NCBI GenBank assembly: GCA_030016385.1
Contig: JASEJN010000019.1
Coordinates: forward strand, 1-51,037
Source of the DNA: Clostridiales bacterium
GTDB taxonomy: Bacteria > Bacillota > Clostridia > Clostridiales > Oxobacteraceae
DNA: 51,037 nt
Direction of reading: 5' to 3'
Positions 18,403 through 27,004 of this stretch are shown in pieces. A program made the position numbers and the translations under genes. Numbering within the stretch: position 1 is the first letter of the stretch; each line of letters starts with the position of its first letter. The notes beneath the pieces were generated by a model, which was not told where the DNA came from, searched no databases, and saw only the letters and a list, made by a program, of their open reading frames with translations.

Positions 18403-18448
18403 AAGTTGGTATTTTTAGCAGTAATTGTACTTGAATGGAGCTTGATAT

Positions 18449-18940
18449 ATGAGACGGCGTGTAAAACGGCATAAGCACATACGGGTTTTATTTTTTTTGT
18501 GTGCTGTATTATTTATTTTTTTTGCGAGCATAATGCTCGGAGGTTTTTTCGCACATAGAATCATAAAGCCTATAAATGAAAATGACAATCTGCTTTCAAA
18601 TATGAAAAGCAGCGGAATTGCCGGAGACGATATAATTTTGCCTGACGATGATTTGGCATTTCTCGTAGTGTTTGCAGATGAATTCATATCGGCGGAACAC
18701 CTGAAAAGCACGGAAAAGCTTGCCAACATCACTTCACCTAATTATTATCCTGCTCTGATGGCGGATATTGCAAATATTAAGAAGGCTGCTGTGACAATAG
18801 ATAAAATAAATTTCTTAAAGATAGAGCGGAAATATGTGAAAATAGAAGTGACTTATACTACAAATAGCGGAAAGTACTCGGAGAAAATATATATAAAACA
18901 GATTGATGATTCATGGAAGATAGATGGAGTTGAAAGATAA
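18449..18940 (+). CDS. Membrane-anchored protein with small extracytoplasmic domain
   Basis: 163 residues. A very basic N-terminus (RRRVKRHKHIR) precedes one transmembrane helix (about 11-32), which fits an N-in, C-out anchor. The outer part is alpha/beta and ends in strands FLKIERKYVKIEVTYTTNSG and IYIKQIDDSWKIDGVER, a layout like the NTF2/SnoaL-like or DUF4829-type domains found in clostridial lipoproteins. The similarity is by shape only. GGAG lies 9 nt upstream of the ATG. An orphan terminator lies just before the gene. Confidence 0.65.
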   Translation: MRRRVKRHKHIRVLFFLCAVLFIFFASIMLGGFFAHRIIKPINENDNLLSNMKSSGIAGDDIILPDDDLAFLVVFADEFISAEHLKSTEKLANITSPNYYPALMADIANIKKAAVTIDKINFLKIERKYVKIEVTYTTNSGKYSEKIYIKQIDDSWKIDGVER

Positions 18941-19032
18941 GGCAATATGCAATATAAAAGACATGAATAAATGAAGTGAGAATTGATAATAATATCAATT
19001 GCTTTGCTAACTTCAGGATAGGGTGGAATCAT

Positions 19033-20040
19033 ATGAGAGTAGGCATACCTCAGGGACTTTTATATTATTGGTACTATCCATTATGGAAGTCTTTTTTTGA
19101 GGAACTGGGCTGCGAAGTGGTAACAAGCGGGAATACAAATAAAAAGATACTGGATATGGGTGTTAAAAGCTGCGTCGATGAGGCATGTGTCCCTGTAAAA
19201 ATATATCATGGGCATGTTCAGTCTCTAATTGAAAAAGTGGATTATATATTTGTACCTAGGATTATGAGCATATGTAAAAATGAATATATATGTCCGAAAT
19301 TCTGCGGACTTCCGGAGATGATAAAATATTCGGTTCCGGGGATTGAAAATATTATCGATACGACCGTCAATTTGAGAAGTTCTGAAAAAGGCGGCATAAA
19401 GGCAGCTATCGAAACGGGACTGATATTTACAGGGAATAAAGGCAAAATATATGACGCATATGAAAATGCGCTTAATAAGCAGCACATATTTATGAAAAGG
19501 CTTGAGCAGGGCTGCAGCTTTGAGGATGCCGTTAAAGGTAAAACTAGGGTACAGGATATCGACAGGGACTATATAGCAGTGCTCGGGCATCCCTATAATA
19601 TATACGACAGCTTTATCAACATGGATATAATAAAAAAAATAAACAGCGAAGGTTATGGGGTTGTAACAACGGATATGCTCGATGAAGATAGAATAAATAA
19701 ATTTGCTGGAACTATTCCCAAAAGGCATTTCTGGACCCTTGGAAGAAAAATACTCGGAGCAGGTTTGAGCTTCATAGAATATATGGATGTTGCAGGTGTC
19801 ATATACCTTTCTTCTTTTGGATGCGGTATAGATTCACTTGTTGAAGATTACATCTCAAGATATATAAAAAGGGATGGAAGACTTCCATATATAAAACTCG
19901 TACTGGATGAACATACGGGAGAGGCCGGTATGGTCACAAGATTAGAGGCGTTTCTCGATATGATAAAATGGAGGAAAAAAGATGAAAGCAACATTTCCGC
20001 ACATGGGAGGCACATATGTAGCTGCGAAAGGCTTTCTTGA
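19033..20040 (+). CDS. Acyl-CoA dehydratase activase-related protein (DUF2229/COG3580-type)
   Basis: 335 residues from the ATG at 19033 (GGGTGG 5-6 nt upstream). The start MRVGIPQGLLYYWYYPLW, the VVTSGNTNKKILDMGVKSC segment and the motif DEACVPVKIYHGHV match the family usually fused to, or next to, activators of 2-hydroxyacyl-CoA dehydratases. Conserved cysteines (DEACVP, SICKNEYICPKFC, SSFGCGID) could hold an iron-sulfur cluster. The 3' end overlaps the next gene by 59 nt. The three genes at 19.0-22.0 kb form one operon and correspond to parts of the large fused activase proteins found in other Firmicutes. The reaction served here is unknown. Confidence 0.88.
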   Translation: MRVGIPQGLLYYWYYPLWKSFFEELGCEVVTSGNTNKKILDMGVKSCVDEACVPVKIYHGHVQSLIEKVDYIFVPRIMSICKNEYICPKFCGLPEMIKYSVPGIENIIDTTVNLRSSEKGGIKAAIETGLIFTGNKGKIYDAYENALNKQHIFMKRLEQGCSFEDAVKGKTRVQDIDRDYIAVLGHPYNIYDSFINMDIIKKINSEGYGVVTTDMLDEDRINKFAGTIPKRHFWTLGRKILGAGLSFIEYMDVAGVIYLSSFGCGIDSLVEDYISRYIKRDGRLPYIKLVLDEHTGEAGMVTRLEAFLDMIKWRKKDESNISAHGRHICSCERLS

Positions 20041-21070
20041 AGATCTGGGAGTCGATGTAGTAATACCTCCCCTTTGCAATAAAAAAACGCTTGAAATCGG
20101 TACGAAATATTCGCCTGAAACAGCTTGTTTACCTTTGAAAATAAACATAGGGAACTATGCCCAAAGCATAGAGGAAGGTGCCGATACGATAATAATAACA
20201 GGCAGCTGCGGGCCATGCAGGTTTGGATACTATGGCATAATCGAAAAGGAAATATTAAAGGATATGGGCTACGATGTGGATATAATAGTCCTCGATCCTC
20301 CTGCGGAAGACATCAACGGATTTTTGGGGAAGGTAAAAAAAATAACTAACGGCAAATCGGCCGTTAAAGTTTTAAATTCTCTGTACAGGGCTTATATCGC
20401 AGCGAAAGAGCTGGACAGAATGGATAAGATGATGTTTGCCATAAGGCCGAGGGAAATTAAAAGGGGAGATGTAAAGATGATATACAATGAGTATATCTCA
20501 AAAACATCGGAAGCCTATGGAACAAGGGAAATAATAGATCTGATCAGGCAAACACAGGGAAAACTTAAAGAAGTCCATATAAATGAAAAGATTAAGCCGT
20601 TAAAAATAGGCATAGTTGGAGAGATATATACCGTTATAGAACCATTTGTCAACCTTTATATAGAAGAAAAACTGGGCAATATGGGTGTGCAGGTTGATAG
20701 GTCCATGACTGTAAGCAAATGGATCGAAACGCATATATTTTCAAAGTTGGCAGGGATCAATAAGGAATGGAGGATAAATGCCGCTGCCAAGCCATACCTT
20801 AAAATGCTGATAGGAGGTCATGCAAGGCAGTGTATAGGGAATACCGTTTTATATGCAAAAGACGGCTACGATGGCGTAATACAGCTTCTGCCGTTTTCAT
20901 GCATGCCTGAAATAGTCGCAAGCAGCATATTGCCTGCCGTATCCAAAAATGAAAAGATACCTTATATGACACTGGTGGTAGATGAATTGACAGGTGAATC
21001 AGGATATCTCACAAGGCTCGAAGCTTTTGTAGACATGCTTAAAAGAAGAAAAGAGGTTTTGAACTTATGA
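19982..21070 (+). CDS. CoA-protein activase-like protein (COG3581-type, 2-hydroxyacyl-CoA dehydratase-related)
   Basis: 362 residues. The start is set by GGAGG at 19969-19973, inside the previous frame. Cys-containing motifs ETACLPLKINIGNY and GSCGPCRFGYYG are typical of the dehydratase-related D-component fold, which binds a [4Fe-4S] cluster. A second set occurs at the C-terminus (LLPFSCMPE, then VDELTGESGYLTRLEAF, which parallels VLDEHTGEAGMVTRLEAF in the preceding protein). The two upstream proteins therefore share a C-terminal module. It ends in ATGA, overlapping the start of the ATPase gene by 4 nt, a sign of translational coupling. Confidence 0.88.
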   Translation: MKATFPHMGGTYVAAKGFLEDLGVDVVIPPLCNKKTLEIGTKYSPETACLPLKINIGNYAQSIEEGADTIIITGSCGPCRFGYYGIIEKEILKDMGYDVDIIVLDPPAEDINGFLGKVKKITNGKSAVKVLNSLYRAYIAAKELDRMDKMMFAIRPREIKRGDVKMIYNEYISKTSEAYGTREIIDLIRQTQGKLKEVHINEKIKPLKIGIVGEIYTVIEPFVNLYIEEKLGNMGVQVDRSMTVSKWIETHIFSKLAGINKEWRINAAAKPYLKMLIGGHARQCIGNTVLYAKDGYDGVIQLLPFSCMPEIVASSILPAVSKNEKIPYMTLVVDELTGESGYLTRLEAFVDMLKRRKEVLNL

Positions 21071-22038
21071 ATTATTATCTTGGAGTAGATGTAGGATCTG
21101 TCAGTACGGATCTGGCCGTTATAGACGAGAATGAAAATATAGTCGAAAAGCTATACTTAAAGACAGCAGGCCGACCTATCGACGCCATAAAGGAAGGCAT
21201 GTCGATGTTAAAGGGTAAATTGGGGAATATAACTATATGCGGAGTAGGCACGACCGGAAGCGGAAGGCAGTTGGCCGATGTGATGATAGGTTCCGATATT
21301 GTTAAAAATGAGATAACTTCCCATGCGATAGCGGCTCTAAAATATTATCCGGATGCTAAAACGGTATTTGAAATAGGCGGTCAGGATTCCAAAATTATAA
21401 TATTGAGAGATGGAATCGTAGTCGACTTTGCGATGAATACCGTCTGCGCCGCAGGAACAGGATCGTTTCTCGACAGGCAGGCTTCAAGGCTTAATATACC
21501 CATCGAGGACTTTGGAGGCAAGGCTGTAGAATCTGTAAACCCTGTCAGGATTGCCGGAAGGTGTGCCGTATTTGCCGAATCAGATATGATACATAAGCAA
21601 CAGCTTGGCTATAGTGAAGAGGACATAATAAGCGGATTGTGTGATGCCCTTGTCAGGAATTATTTAAGTAATGTGGGAAAAGGCAAGGAAATACTTGAAC
21701 CTGTTGTTTTCCAGGGAGGCGTTGCCGCCAATATAGGCATGAAAAAGGCATTTGAAAAGGAACTGGGATTTGAAATATACATACCTGAATATTATGATGT
21801 GATGGGAGCCATAGGTGCTGCGATTATCGCAAAATCAGCGGTAAAGAATAACAAAACAACAAGATTCTATGGATTTGACCTTACTGATTATACTTACGAT
21901 ACTAAAAGCTTTGAATGCAGCGGATGCCCCAACATGTGCGAAATAGCCGAGATACTTATAAACGGAAAAGTAGGTGCGATATGGGGTGGAAGGTGCGGAA
22001 AATGGCAGCTAAACGAATATGCGGCAAAACAAGCGTAA
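21067..22038 (+). CDS. Acyl-CoA dehydratase activase (BcrAD/BadFG ATPase, HgdC-like)
   Basis: 323 residues of the ASKHA ATPase fold: phosphate-1 loop DVGSVSTDLAVID (residues 6-18), GVGTTGSGR, adenosine-type motif EIGGQDSKII and VVFQGGVAANIG. The cluster cysteines of HgdC-type activators are visible in VCAAGTGSFLDRQ and GRCAVFAESD, where a homodimer shares one [4Fe-4S] cluster and uses ATP to push an electron into its dehydratase. A C-terminal extension adds CSGCPNMC and GGRCGKW, extra cysteines not found in minimal HgdC. No dehydratase A/B subunits lie in the window, so its partner is probably one of the two upstream proteins. Confidence 0.93.
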   Translation: MNYYLGVDVGSVSTDLAVIDENENIVEKLYLKTAGRPIDAIKEGMSMLKGKLGNITICGVGTTGSGRQLADVMIGSDIVKNEITSHAIAALKYYPDAKTVFEIGGQDSKIIILRDGIVVDFAMNTVCAAGTGSFLDRQASRLNIPIEDFGGKAVESVNPVRIAGRCAVFAESDMIHKQQLGYSEEDIISGLCDALVRNYLSNVGKGKEILEPVVFQGGVAANIGMKKAFEKELGFEIYIPEYYDVMGAIGAAIIAKSAVKNNKTTRFYGFDLTDYTYDTKSFECSGCPNMCEIAEILINGKVGAIWGGRCGKWQLNEYAAKQA

Positions 22039-22093
22039 CTGTAAAGCCGCCATTAAATCACGGCAATTTTAACAAATCCATGCCACAGGCTAT

Positions 22094-23077
22094 TTACTCC
22101 TTTGAAAACTTAATGCTGTTGATTTTAAAATCACCGGTTTTGCTATCTTCAATTTTTGTTTCAATTTCGGCGATACAGTTTTCCACTTTTAATTGAGAGT
22201 CATATCTTCTGAATATCATGTACCTTATCTTCCACAGCTCCGAAACCTTATCTTTTTTATCCGTCATCAAACTCTGGCCGATATAGTCTTGAAGCTGCAT
22301 GCTGACTATATTGCTACTGAATGTTTTAATATAGTCCATGTTTTTGCTATTTTGTATCCATTCTTTTGTGAAGGATGAATTTATAATATCCCCGTATGAA
22401 TTCTTTTGCCCGAATGGATTGCTCATATACTTAATGACATTTTCTATTTTATCATACCCTTTTAATCCAGTTTTCAATGTTATATCAGCTTTCTTGTATG
22501 AATTTCCAAGCCATGAAAATGTCAAAAGCTTTTTCCCAACACTGCCGTCTTCTGCTGTTATTTCGGGTATCATGTCATCACCTATATCCGATATGTATAT
22601 GCCATTGTAAGTTCCTGCAAATACCGTCTCATATGTTTTACCGTTCCATCTGAATATATAGAGGGGCAGAGAGTTTGCAGATTTTGATGCCTGGGTTATT
22701 ATTTCAGGAATATTATCCGTATTTATATCGGCAATAGTGATCAAAAGGGGCCACCAGGTCAAATACGGGCCTACTGTTTTATACTTTGAGCCGTATGGAA
22801 GTGAAAATTTTTTATGATTATCGTTTGTTATCTCGAGCAGGTATTCCTTTTTCCCTTCATCTATACTTATATCTATGGTATCTTTTTTGCCGTTTCCATC
22901 AGTGTCAGCATATAAGGTCCGGTAACTTTTGACTGTACTGCTTAAAGCAGTAATTGAGCTTTCTTTAAGCTCCGGCAGCCTTATAATCGAATAAAATAAA
23001 AGAATGTTTATGATTATAAAAAATGTGGATATGATTGCATAGCTTATCTTTCTGTATGATAAAAAGATCATTTTCAT
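22094..23077 (-). CDS. Membrane-anchored FG-GAP/VCBS-like protein
   Basis: 327 residues. A signal anchor at about 10-32 places the rest outside. Two calcium-loop-like segments, DTDGNGKKDTID and DINTDNIPEI, occur in strands of FG-GAP/integrin-type repeats (IADINTDNIPEIITQASKS, then ISDIGDDMIPEITAEDGSV). The last third is helical with a possible NTF2-like end. Function unknown; surface binding is the usual inference for such repeats. It is convergent with the activase operon (55-nt gap, no clear terminator) and divergent from the solute-binding lipoprotein. Confidence 0.75.
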   Translation of the reverse strand: MKMIFLSYRKISYAIISTFFIIINILLFYSIIRLPELKESSITALSSTVKSYRTLYADTDGNGKKDTIDISIDEGKKEYLLEITNDNHKKFSLPYGSKYKTVGPYLTWWPLLITIADINTDNIPEIITQASKSANSLPLYIFRWNGKTYETVFAGTYNGIYISDIGDDMIPEITAEDGSVGKKLLTFSWLGNSYKKADITLKTGLKGYDKIENVIKYMSNPFGQKNSYGDIINSSFTKEWIQNSKNMDYIKTFSSNIVSMQLQDYIGQSLMTDKKDKVSELWKIRYMIFRRYDSQLKVENCIAEIETKIEDSKTGDFKINSIKFSKE

Positions 23078-23312
23078 ACTGCTGATACCTTCACTGATAA
23101 AAAATTTCCCTGGTAATAAATATATGTCGCTATTTTGTAAATAATATCAAACATGTCAATTTATCAATATCAGGGTATATAAAATATATAACCCAGTATC
23201 AGTTTTAGCTTTTAAAAGAATGCTGGAAATACTATAATTATAAAAGATACCTATTTGGAATATTTAAAAATTTATGACTGTATTCGGGAATTTAATAGAA
23301 AAGGGTGATAAT

Positions 23313-24587
23313 GTGGTAAGGAAGAGGATATTTATATTGCTGATTTTAATGGCCCTTGTTTTTTCGTCATGCGCTAAGAAAATTAAAAAAGATACGGATC
23401 AAAAAACTGCAAGCCCTGTCACACTGGTATTTGCAACATTTTTAGATGATGGAGAGCAGGTTGAAGCATACAGGGATATAATAAAAAATTTTGAGGATAA
23501 GAATAAAGACATAAAAGTTGATTTGGTGTTTGGCGGGACAGGCTATTACCAGAAGATAAGCGATGCTTTTGTAAACAATAAAAAGGTTGATATTGTCGGG
23601 CTTAAAAGGAATAAAATGATAGAATATGCCAAGATGGGATATATTAAAGATTTAACCCAATGGGTAGATAAAAATGATTTTAAAGACAAATATTATGGTG
23701 TCAATTTAGGATACGGGAAGCTAAATGCTAAATATTATGGAATAGGAGATCTTCCATATACTAATGAATGGTTTTACAATGTTGACCTGTTTGAAAAATA
23801 TGGCATAGGTCAGCCTGGGACTCTCGATGAGTTTATTGATACATGCAAAACATTAAAAAAATATGTTAAAGATCCAATAGCCGCGGGGACAAAGGACCCC
23901 TGGGTTGCAAATATATTATTCGGGATGATATCAGTTCAAACCGTAAATACAGATGAACTTTCAAATGCATTTGCCGACAACGACAGGGAGGCTTTTTTAT
24001 CATTGAGTGGCGCTCAAGATGCCGTAAATACTTACTATGACTTAAAAAAGGCAGGTTCTGCAAATTACAAGGCAAATAATTATGATTATTCGACCTCTGT
24101 TGACAATTTTGTAAACGGAAAAGCGGCTATATTTCCCATGGGCTCCTGGGCCATCGATAAAATAGAAAAAGTAAAATCTCAGGAATTTAAATATGATGTA
24201 TTTGAAAATGCAATAAACTTTGCACAAAATCCCATTTCGAAGGTAGCTGCAACAGCAGTTCAGGTTATCACAGTAAATCAGAAAACAAAACACATAAATG
24301 AAGTTATGAAGTTTATGGATTTTCTATTCAGCGAAGAATCGCAGAGCATATTCGCAGAAAAAAATGGAATTTCGGGATTGAAAACTGTTAATAAGGCTGA
24401 TACACCTGTAAAGAAAAATATAATAGATCATCTAAATCAGACAGATGAGAATTCGACTATGTATATAGATAATATATCGGATGCGATGATGAACGTTACG
24501 GCAGACAGATTGAGCCAGATGATGTCGGGAAAAATTAAGATCGAGGACACATGGAATATAATCGCTCAGGAATCATCTGTAAAATAG
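23313..24587 (+). CDS. Extracellular solute-binding lipoprotein (ABC sugar-type)
   Basis: 425 residues from the GTG at 23313, behind AAGGGTGAT. The N-terminus is a lipoprotein signal (basic RKR, hydrophobic core, lipobox VFSSC), so the mature protein is tethered outside the membrane by its Cys. The family-1 binding-protein fold is indicated by IIKNFEDKNKDIKVDLVFGG, NEWFYNVDLFEKYGI, FVNGKAAIFPMGSWAI and FLFSEESQSIF. It should bind a sugar or oligosaccharide for an ABC importer, but no permease or ATPase gene lies nearby, so it is an orphan here. A perfect hairpin terminator follows. TATAAT near 23229 may be its promoter. Confidence 0.9.
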   Translation: MVRKRIFILLILMALVFSSCAKKIKKDTDQKTASPVTLVFATFLDDGEQVEAYRDIIKNFEDKNKDIKVDLVFGGTGYYQKISDAFVNNKKVDIVGLKRNKMIEYAKMGYIKDLTQWVDKNDFKDKYYGVNLGYGKLNAKYYGIGDLPYTNEWFYNVDLFEKYGIGQPGTLDEFIDTCKTLKKYVKDPIAAGTKDPWVANILFGMISVQTVNTDELSNAFADNDREAFLSLSGAQDAVNTYYDLKKAGSANYKANNYDYSTSVDNFVNGKAAIFPMGSWAIDKIEKVKSQEFKYDVFENAINFAQNPISKVAATAVQVITVNQKTKHINEVMKFMDFLFSEESQSIFAEKNGISGLKTVNKADTPVKKNIIDHLNQTDENSTMYIDNISDAMMNVTADRLSQMMSGKIKIEDTWNIIAQESSVK

Positions 24588-24616
24588 TTTAATCCATATT
24601 GGATTAAACTATTTTA
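24581..24616 (+). terminator. Rho-independent terminator
   Basis: AAAATAGTTTAATCCA and TGGATTAAACTATTTT pair perfectly around a 3-nt loop; the 3' arm supplies the T tail. It ends the solute-binding gene. Confidence 0.88.
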
Positions 24617-24622
24617 CCATAA

Positions 24623-24655
24623 AGAAAACGCATGGCAGAAACCATGCGTTTTCTT
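24623..24655 (-). terminator. Terminator of the SIS-isomerase gene
   Basis: AGAAAACGCATGG and CCATGCGTTTTCT form a 13-bp stem with a 6-nt loop at the 3' end of the leftward SIS gene, immediately next to the rightward terminator of its convergent neighbour. Confidence 0.85.
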
Positions 24656-25298
24656 ATTTCTCAAAAAAGTGTTCCTCAAGCATATATGCAAGGGTATGAT
24701 AAACAGGAAGATAATATTCCTGAACAGCAGGTGAGAGAAATGCAGGCATCTTCATTATCACATCGCAATAATCAGTTATCCTGCCGCTGGACTCTCCTGT
24801 TATGGAAATTACGTGCATTCCCTTTGCCTTTGCGGTTAATATAGCATTAAATATGTTCTTGGAGTTACCTGATGCACTGAATGTAAATAATAGATCATTT
24901 TCCTTGCCTAAACCGTATACTTGTTGTGCAAATACGAGATCAGGATCGAACTTGTTAATATAAGCTGTGCCGTATGCAGTCAGAAAAGCAATTGAAATAG
25001 CCGGTAGCGCACCCTGAAGCCTGGATGCTATATATTTTCCGTCTTCACCAAATTTATCAAATTTGGCTTTTTCCTCCGGACTAATTTCCCTCCTCTTAAT
25101 AAAGCTCTTTATAAGCTCTCCTATAAAGTGTTCTGAATCTGCTGCAGACCCACCATTTCCACAAACAAGCATTTTACCGCCTGAGCTAAATACTTCTACC
25201 ATAACATTAAAAGCTCTTTCAATATCTTGCTCACAACCCTTTAGCGAGGGGTATCTATTTATTAGGTCTTCAAGATAATATCGTGCTTTGTCTTTCAC
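24654..25298 (-). CDS. SIS-domain phosphosugar isomerase, GmhA-like (sedoheptulose-7-phosphate isomerase family)
   Basis: 214 residues of a single SIS domain: MLVCGNGGSAADSEHFIGEL (about 39-58) is the sugar-phosphate loop of GmhA, followed by TFSASGNSKNI and ISITGESSGRITDYCDV. GmhA converts sedoheptulose 7-phosphate to heptose 7-phosphate for surface heptose pathways. No other heptose gene is nearby, so another ketose/aldose phosphate is possible. The GTG start at 25298 has AAGGAGGGAG a few bases upstream. An insertion of about 25 residues after the first loop (FIKRREISPEEKAKFD) is present in a number of GmhA-like proteins. Confidence 0.88.
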   Translation of the reverse strand: MKDKARYYLEDLINRYPSLKGCEQDIERAFNVMVEVFSSGGKMLVCGNGGSAADSEHFIGELIKSFIKRREISPEEKAKFDKFGEDGKYIASRLQGALPAISIAFLTAYGTAYINKFDPDLVFAQQVYGLGKENDLLFTFSASGNSKNIFNAILTAKAKGMHVISITGESSGRITDYCDVIMKMPAFLSPAVQEYYLPVYHTLAYMLEEHFFEK

Positions 25299-25806
25299 TT
25301 TTCTCCCTCCTTATAATATTAGGGGAAAAATCACAAGTTACATAATATATAACCCCTAATTGTTTACAGGTGCTTCTAACCTGTGTAATCTATTTGTAAT
25401 TTTATATTATCACAATTAAAGCAAAAGTGATATAGATAAAATGTTATACTAAATAAGTTGTAAAATTAAAAAAATTATAATATTTGTACATAATTTTAAT
25501 AAAATAAACTTTGATATTTATTTTCTCTCATATAATAAGTATTTATGAATTTATTTAAAGAAAGTGGAAAAAATATTTATACATAAAATAATCCCGGATG
25601 CACAGCAATAGAATATAATAATTAATATTTATGCATTATATTTTATTGCAAAATTATATATCGATTGAATGAGAAACAAATAATATAATCCTTTAACACC
25701 TTCATTTATATAAAATATTATGATATAATATAATTGATATATAGATAAGCACATAGCTTGATATATAATAAATATTGTATAAAAATTAATTGAAAGGTGA
25801 TTCATT
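25299..25806. other. AT-rich divergent intergenic region
   Basis: About 508 nt without a gene, very AT-rich. It must hold the promoters of the leftward SIS gene and the rightward enzyme I-like gene, and several TATAAT-like boxes are present (for example near 25732), but none has a convincing partner at the right distance. I see no long inverted repeat, riboswitch or remnant here. Confidence 0.5.
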
Positions 25807-26544
25807 ATGATTGTTGCCGCAGGAGTTTCTAACGGCATAGGCATTTCACGCGCAAAGTTATTTAAAAGGGATTTGATAAATCCCGTTAAAAATGTAGATG
25901 ATGCCGGAGCTGAAGCAGATAAACTCGATTATTGCATAAATGCTGCTAAAAAAGAACTTAAGAAATTTTACGATGATCTTCCAGACATTAATGAAGATAT
26001 AAAAAAAACGATATATAAATATATCAACATAATAAATAACAGACAGCTTATAGGCGATATAAAGGATACCATAAAGGGAAAACATGTGAGCGCCGAATAT
26101 GCGGTTGCATATATTTTAAACAACGCAAAAAAACAGCTTGAAAGTCTTGATGATGAATATTTGTTTGAAAAGGCGGAAGACATCGAGGAGATAAAATGGA
26201 GGCTTTTAAATAAGCTGGGAAATGTTAACTGCAAGCATAAACAGTGCATTGCAAAGGAATGCATACTCGTTGCAAATGATATTACGCCATATGATGTATT
26301 GAATATAGATCCGTATTATGTAAAGGGAATCGTGACTATATATGGAGGGCCGACTTCCAGCAGCAGTATAATAGCCCGCCATATGAATATACCGGTTGTG
26401 ACAGGTGTCGGGTTGGAAGGCATGTCTATAAAGGACGGCGACCTTTTAATTGTAGACGGCGGCAGAGGGAAAGTAATAGTAAATCCGGATGATCGCCAGT
26501 TGAAACAGTACAATAAAGAGCATAATAGTTCTGTGCTGCAATAA
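25807..26544 (+). CDS. Truncated PTS enzyme I-like protein lacking the phospho-histidine
   Basis: 245 residues, aligned to the first 230 or so of PTS enzyme I (PtsI, normally about 570). The start VAAGVSNGIGISRAKLF matches the PtsI N-terminus. A helical HPr-binding-like region follows, then ILVANDITPYDVLNIDPYYV and GGPTSSSSIIAR, which correspond to the PtsI swivelling domain motif GGxTSHxAIxAR. Ser185 stands where the catalytic His should be, and the PEP-binding TIM barrel is missing altogether. It therefore cannot take phosphate from PEP in the known way. The frame is open and the ribosome site (GAAAGGTGA) is good, so it is probably an expressed, repurposed protein rather than debris. Alternative: a regulatory decoy for HPr. 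Confidence 0.8.
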   Translation: MIVAAGVSNGIGISRAKLFKRDLINPVKNVDDAGAEADKLDYCINAAKKELKKFYDDLPDINEDIKKTIYKYINIINNRQLIGDIKDTIKGKHVSAEYAVAYILNNAKKQLESLDDEYLFEKAEDIEEIKWRLLNKLGNVNCKHKQCIAKECILVANDITPYDVLNIDPYYVKGIVTIYGGPTSSSSIIARHMNIPVVTGVGLEGMSIKDGDLLIVDGGRGKVIVNPDDRQLKQYNKEHNSSVLQ

Positions 26545-26583
26545 AGCCTATGGATTTTTTCGCTTATATATTTTATAAAAAAG

Positions 26584-26682
26584 CTTCGATTCGTAATATG
26601 AGTTTATGTTATTTTGAACACTCATTCGCTGCTCAAAATAACATAATTCTATTTATGCCTTATTTCAAATTATGAATTGAAG
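26584..26682 (-). repeat. 99-nt palindromic element, copy B (upstream of glyS T-box)
   Basis: Begins CTTCGATTCGTAATATGA and ends with its approximate inverse (18-nt inverted ends with three mismatches). The inner arms TTATGTTATTTTGA and TCAAAATAACATAA are a perfect 14-bp inverted repeat. It has the same length as copy A and copy C (without its insert), and the orientation of C. It lies 66 nt upstream of the T-box promoter. I see no clear target duplication at its ends. Confidence 0.85.
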
Positions 26683-26747
26683 AAAAGTATATAAAGATTA
26701 TACCTCAAATATAAAATATATACCCTGTGCGAATGTATTTTACAAGC

Positions 26748-26776
26748 TTGACAAAAGTATGAGTTTTTGCAATAAT
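26748..26776 (+). promoter_or_regulatory. Sigma-A promoter of glyS
   Basis: TTGACA at 26748-26753, a 17-nt spacer, and AATAAT at 26771-26776, directly upstream of the T-box leader. Confidence 0.75.
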
Positions 26777-26784
26777 ACCTATTG

Positions 26785-26975
26785 AGATGTTTTTATAATG
26801 CCATGATGGGAAAGAGTAGCAAATGTTTGGATTTCAGCGATCCGGAAATGGTGAAAGTCCGGAGGATGTATTTGCGAAGGGAACCCGGAGCATGCGACTT
26901 TAAAGAGGACTTTGAGTCAATAAGGGTGGAACCGCGGAAGTTACCTTTCGTCCCTTGAGGGATGGAAGGCTTTTT
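26785..26975 (+). promoter_or_regulatory. T-box leader (glycine) of glyS
   Basis: The T-box core AGGGTGGAACCGCG is at 26923-26936. Stem I elements GATGGGAAAGAGTAGC and GATCCGGAAATGGTGAAAG precede it. The likely specifier is the glycine codon within GGGA at 26879-26882 (GGG or GGA), in the usual place before the CCCGGAGC return strand. A terminator follows (CCTTTCGTCCC, loop TGA, GGGATGGAAGG, then seven T at about 26943-26978). Uncharged tRNA-Gly should favour the antiterminator and switch on glyS. Confidence 0.93.
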
Positions 26976-27004
26976 TTATTTATTTTATAGAAGGAGTGGC
27001 TTTT

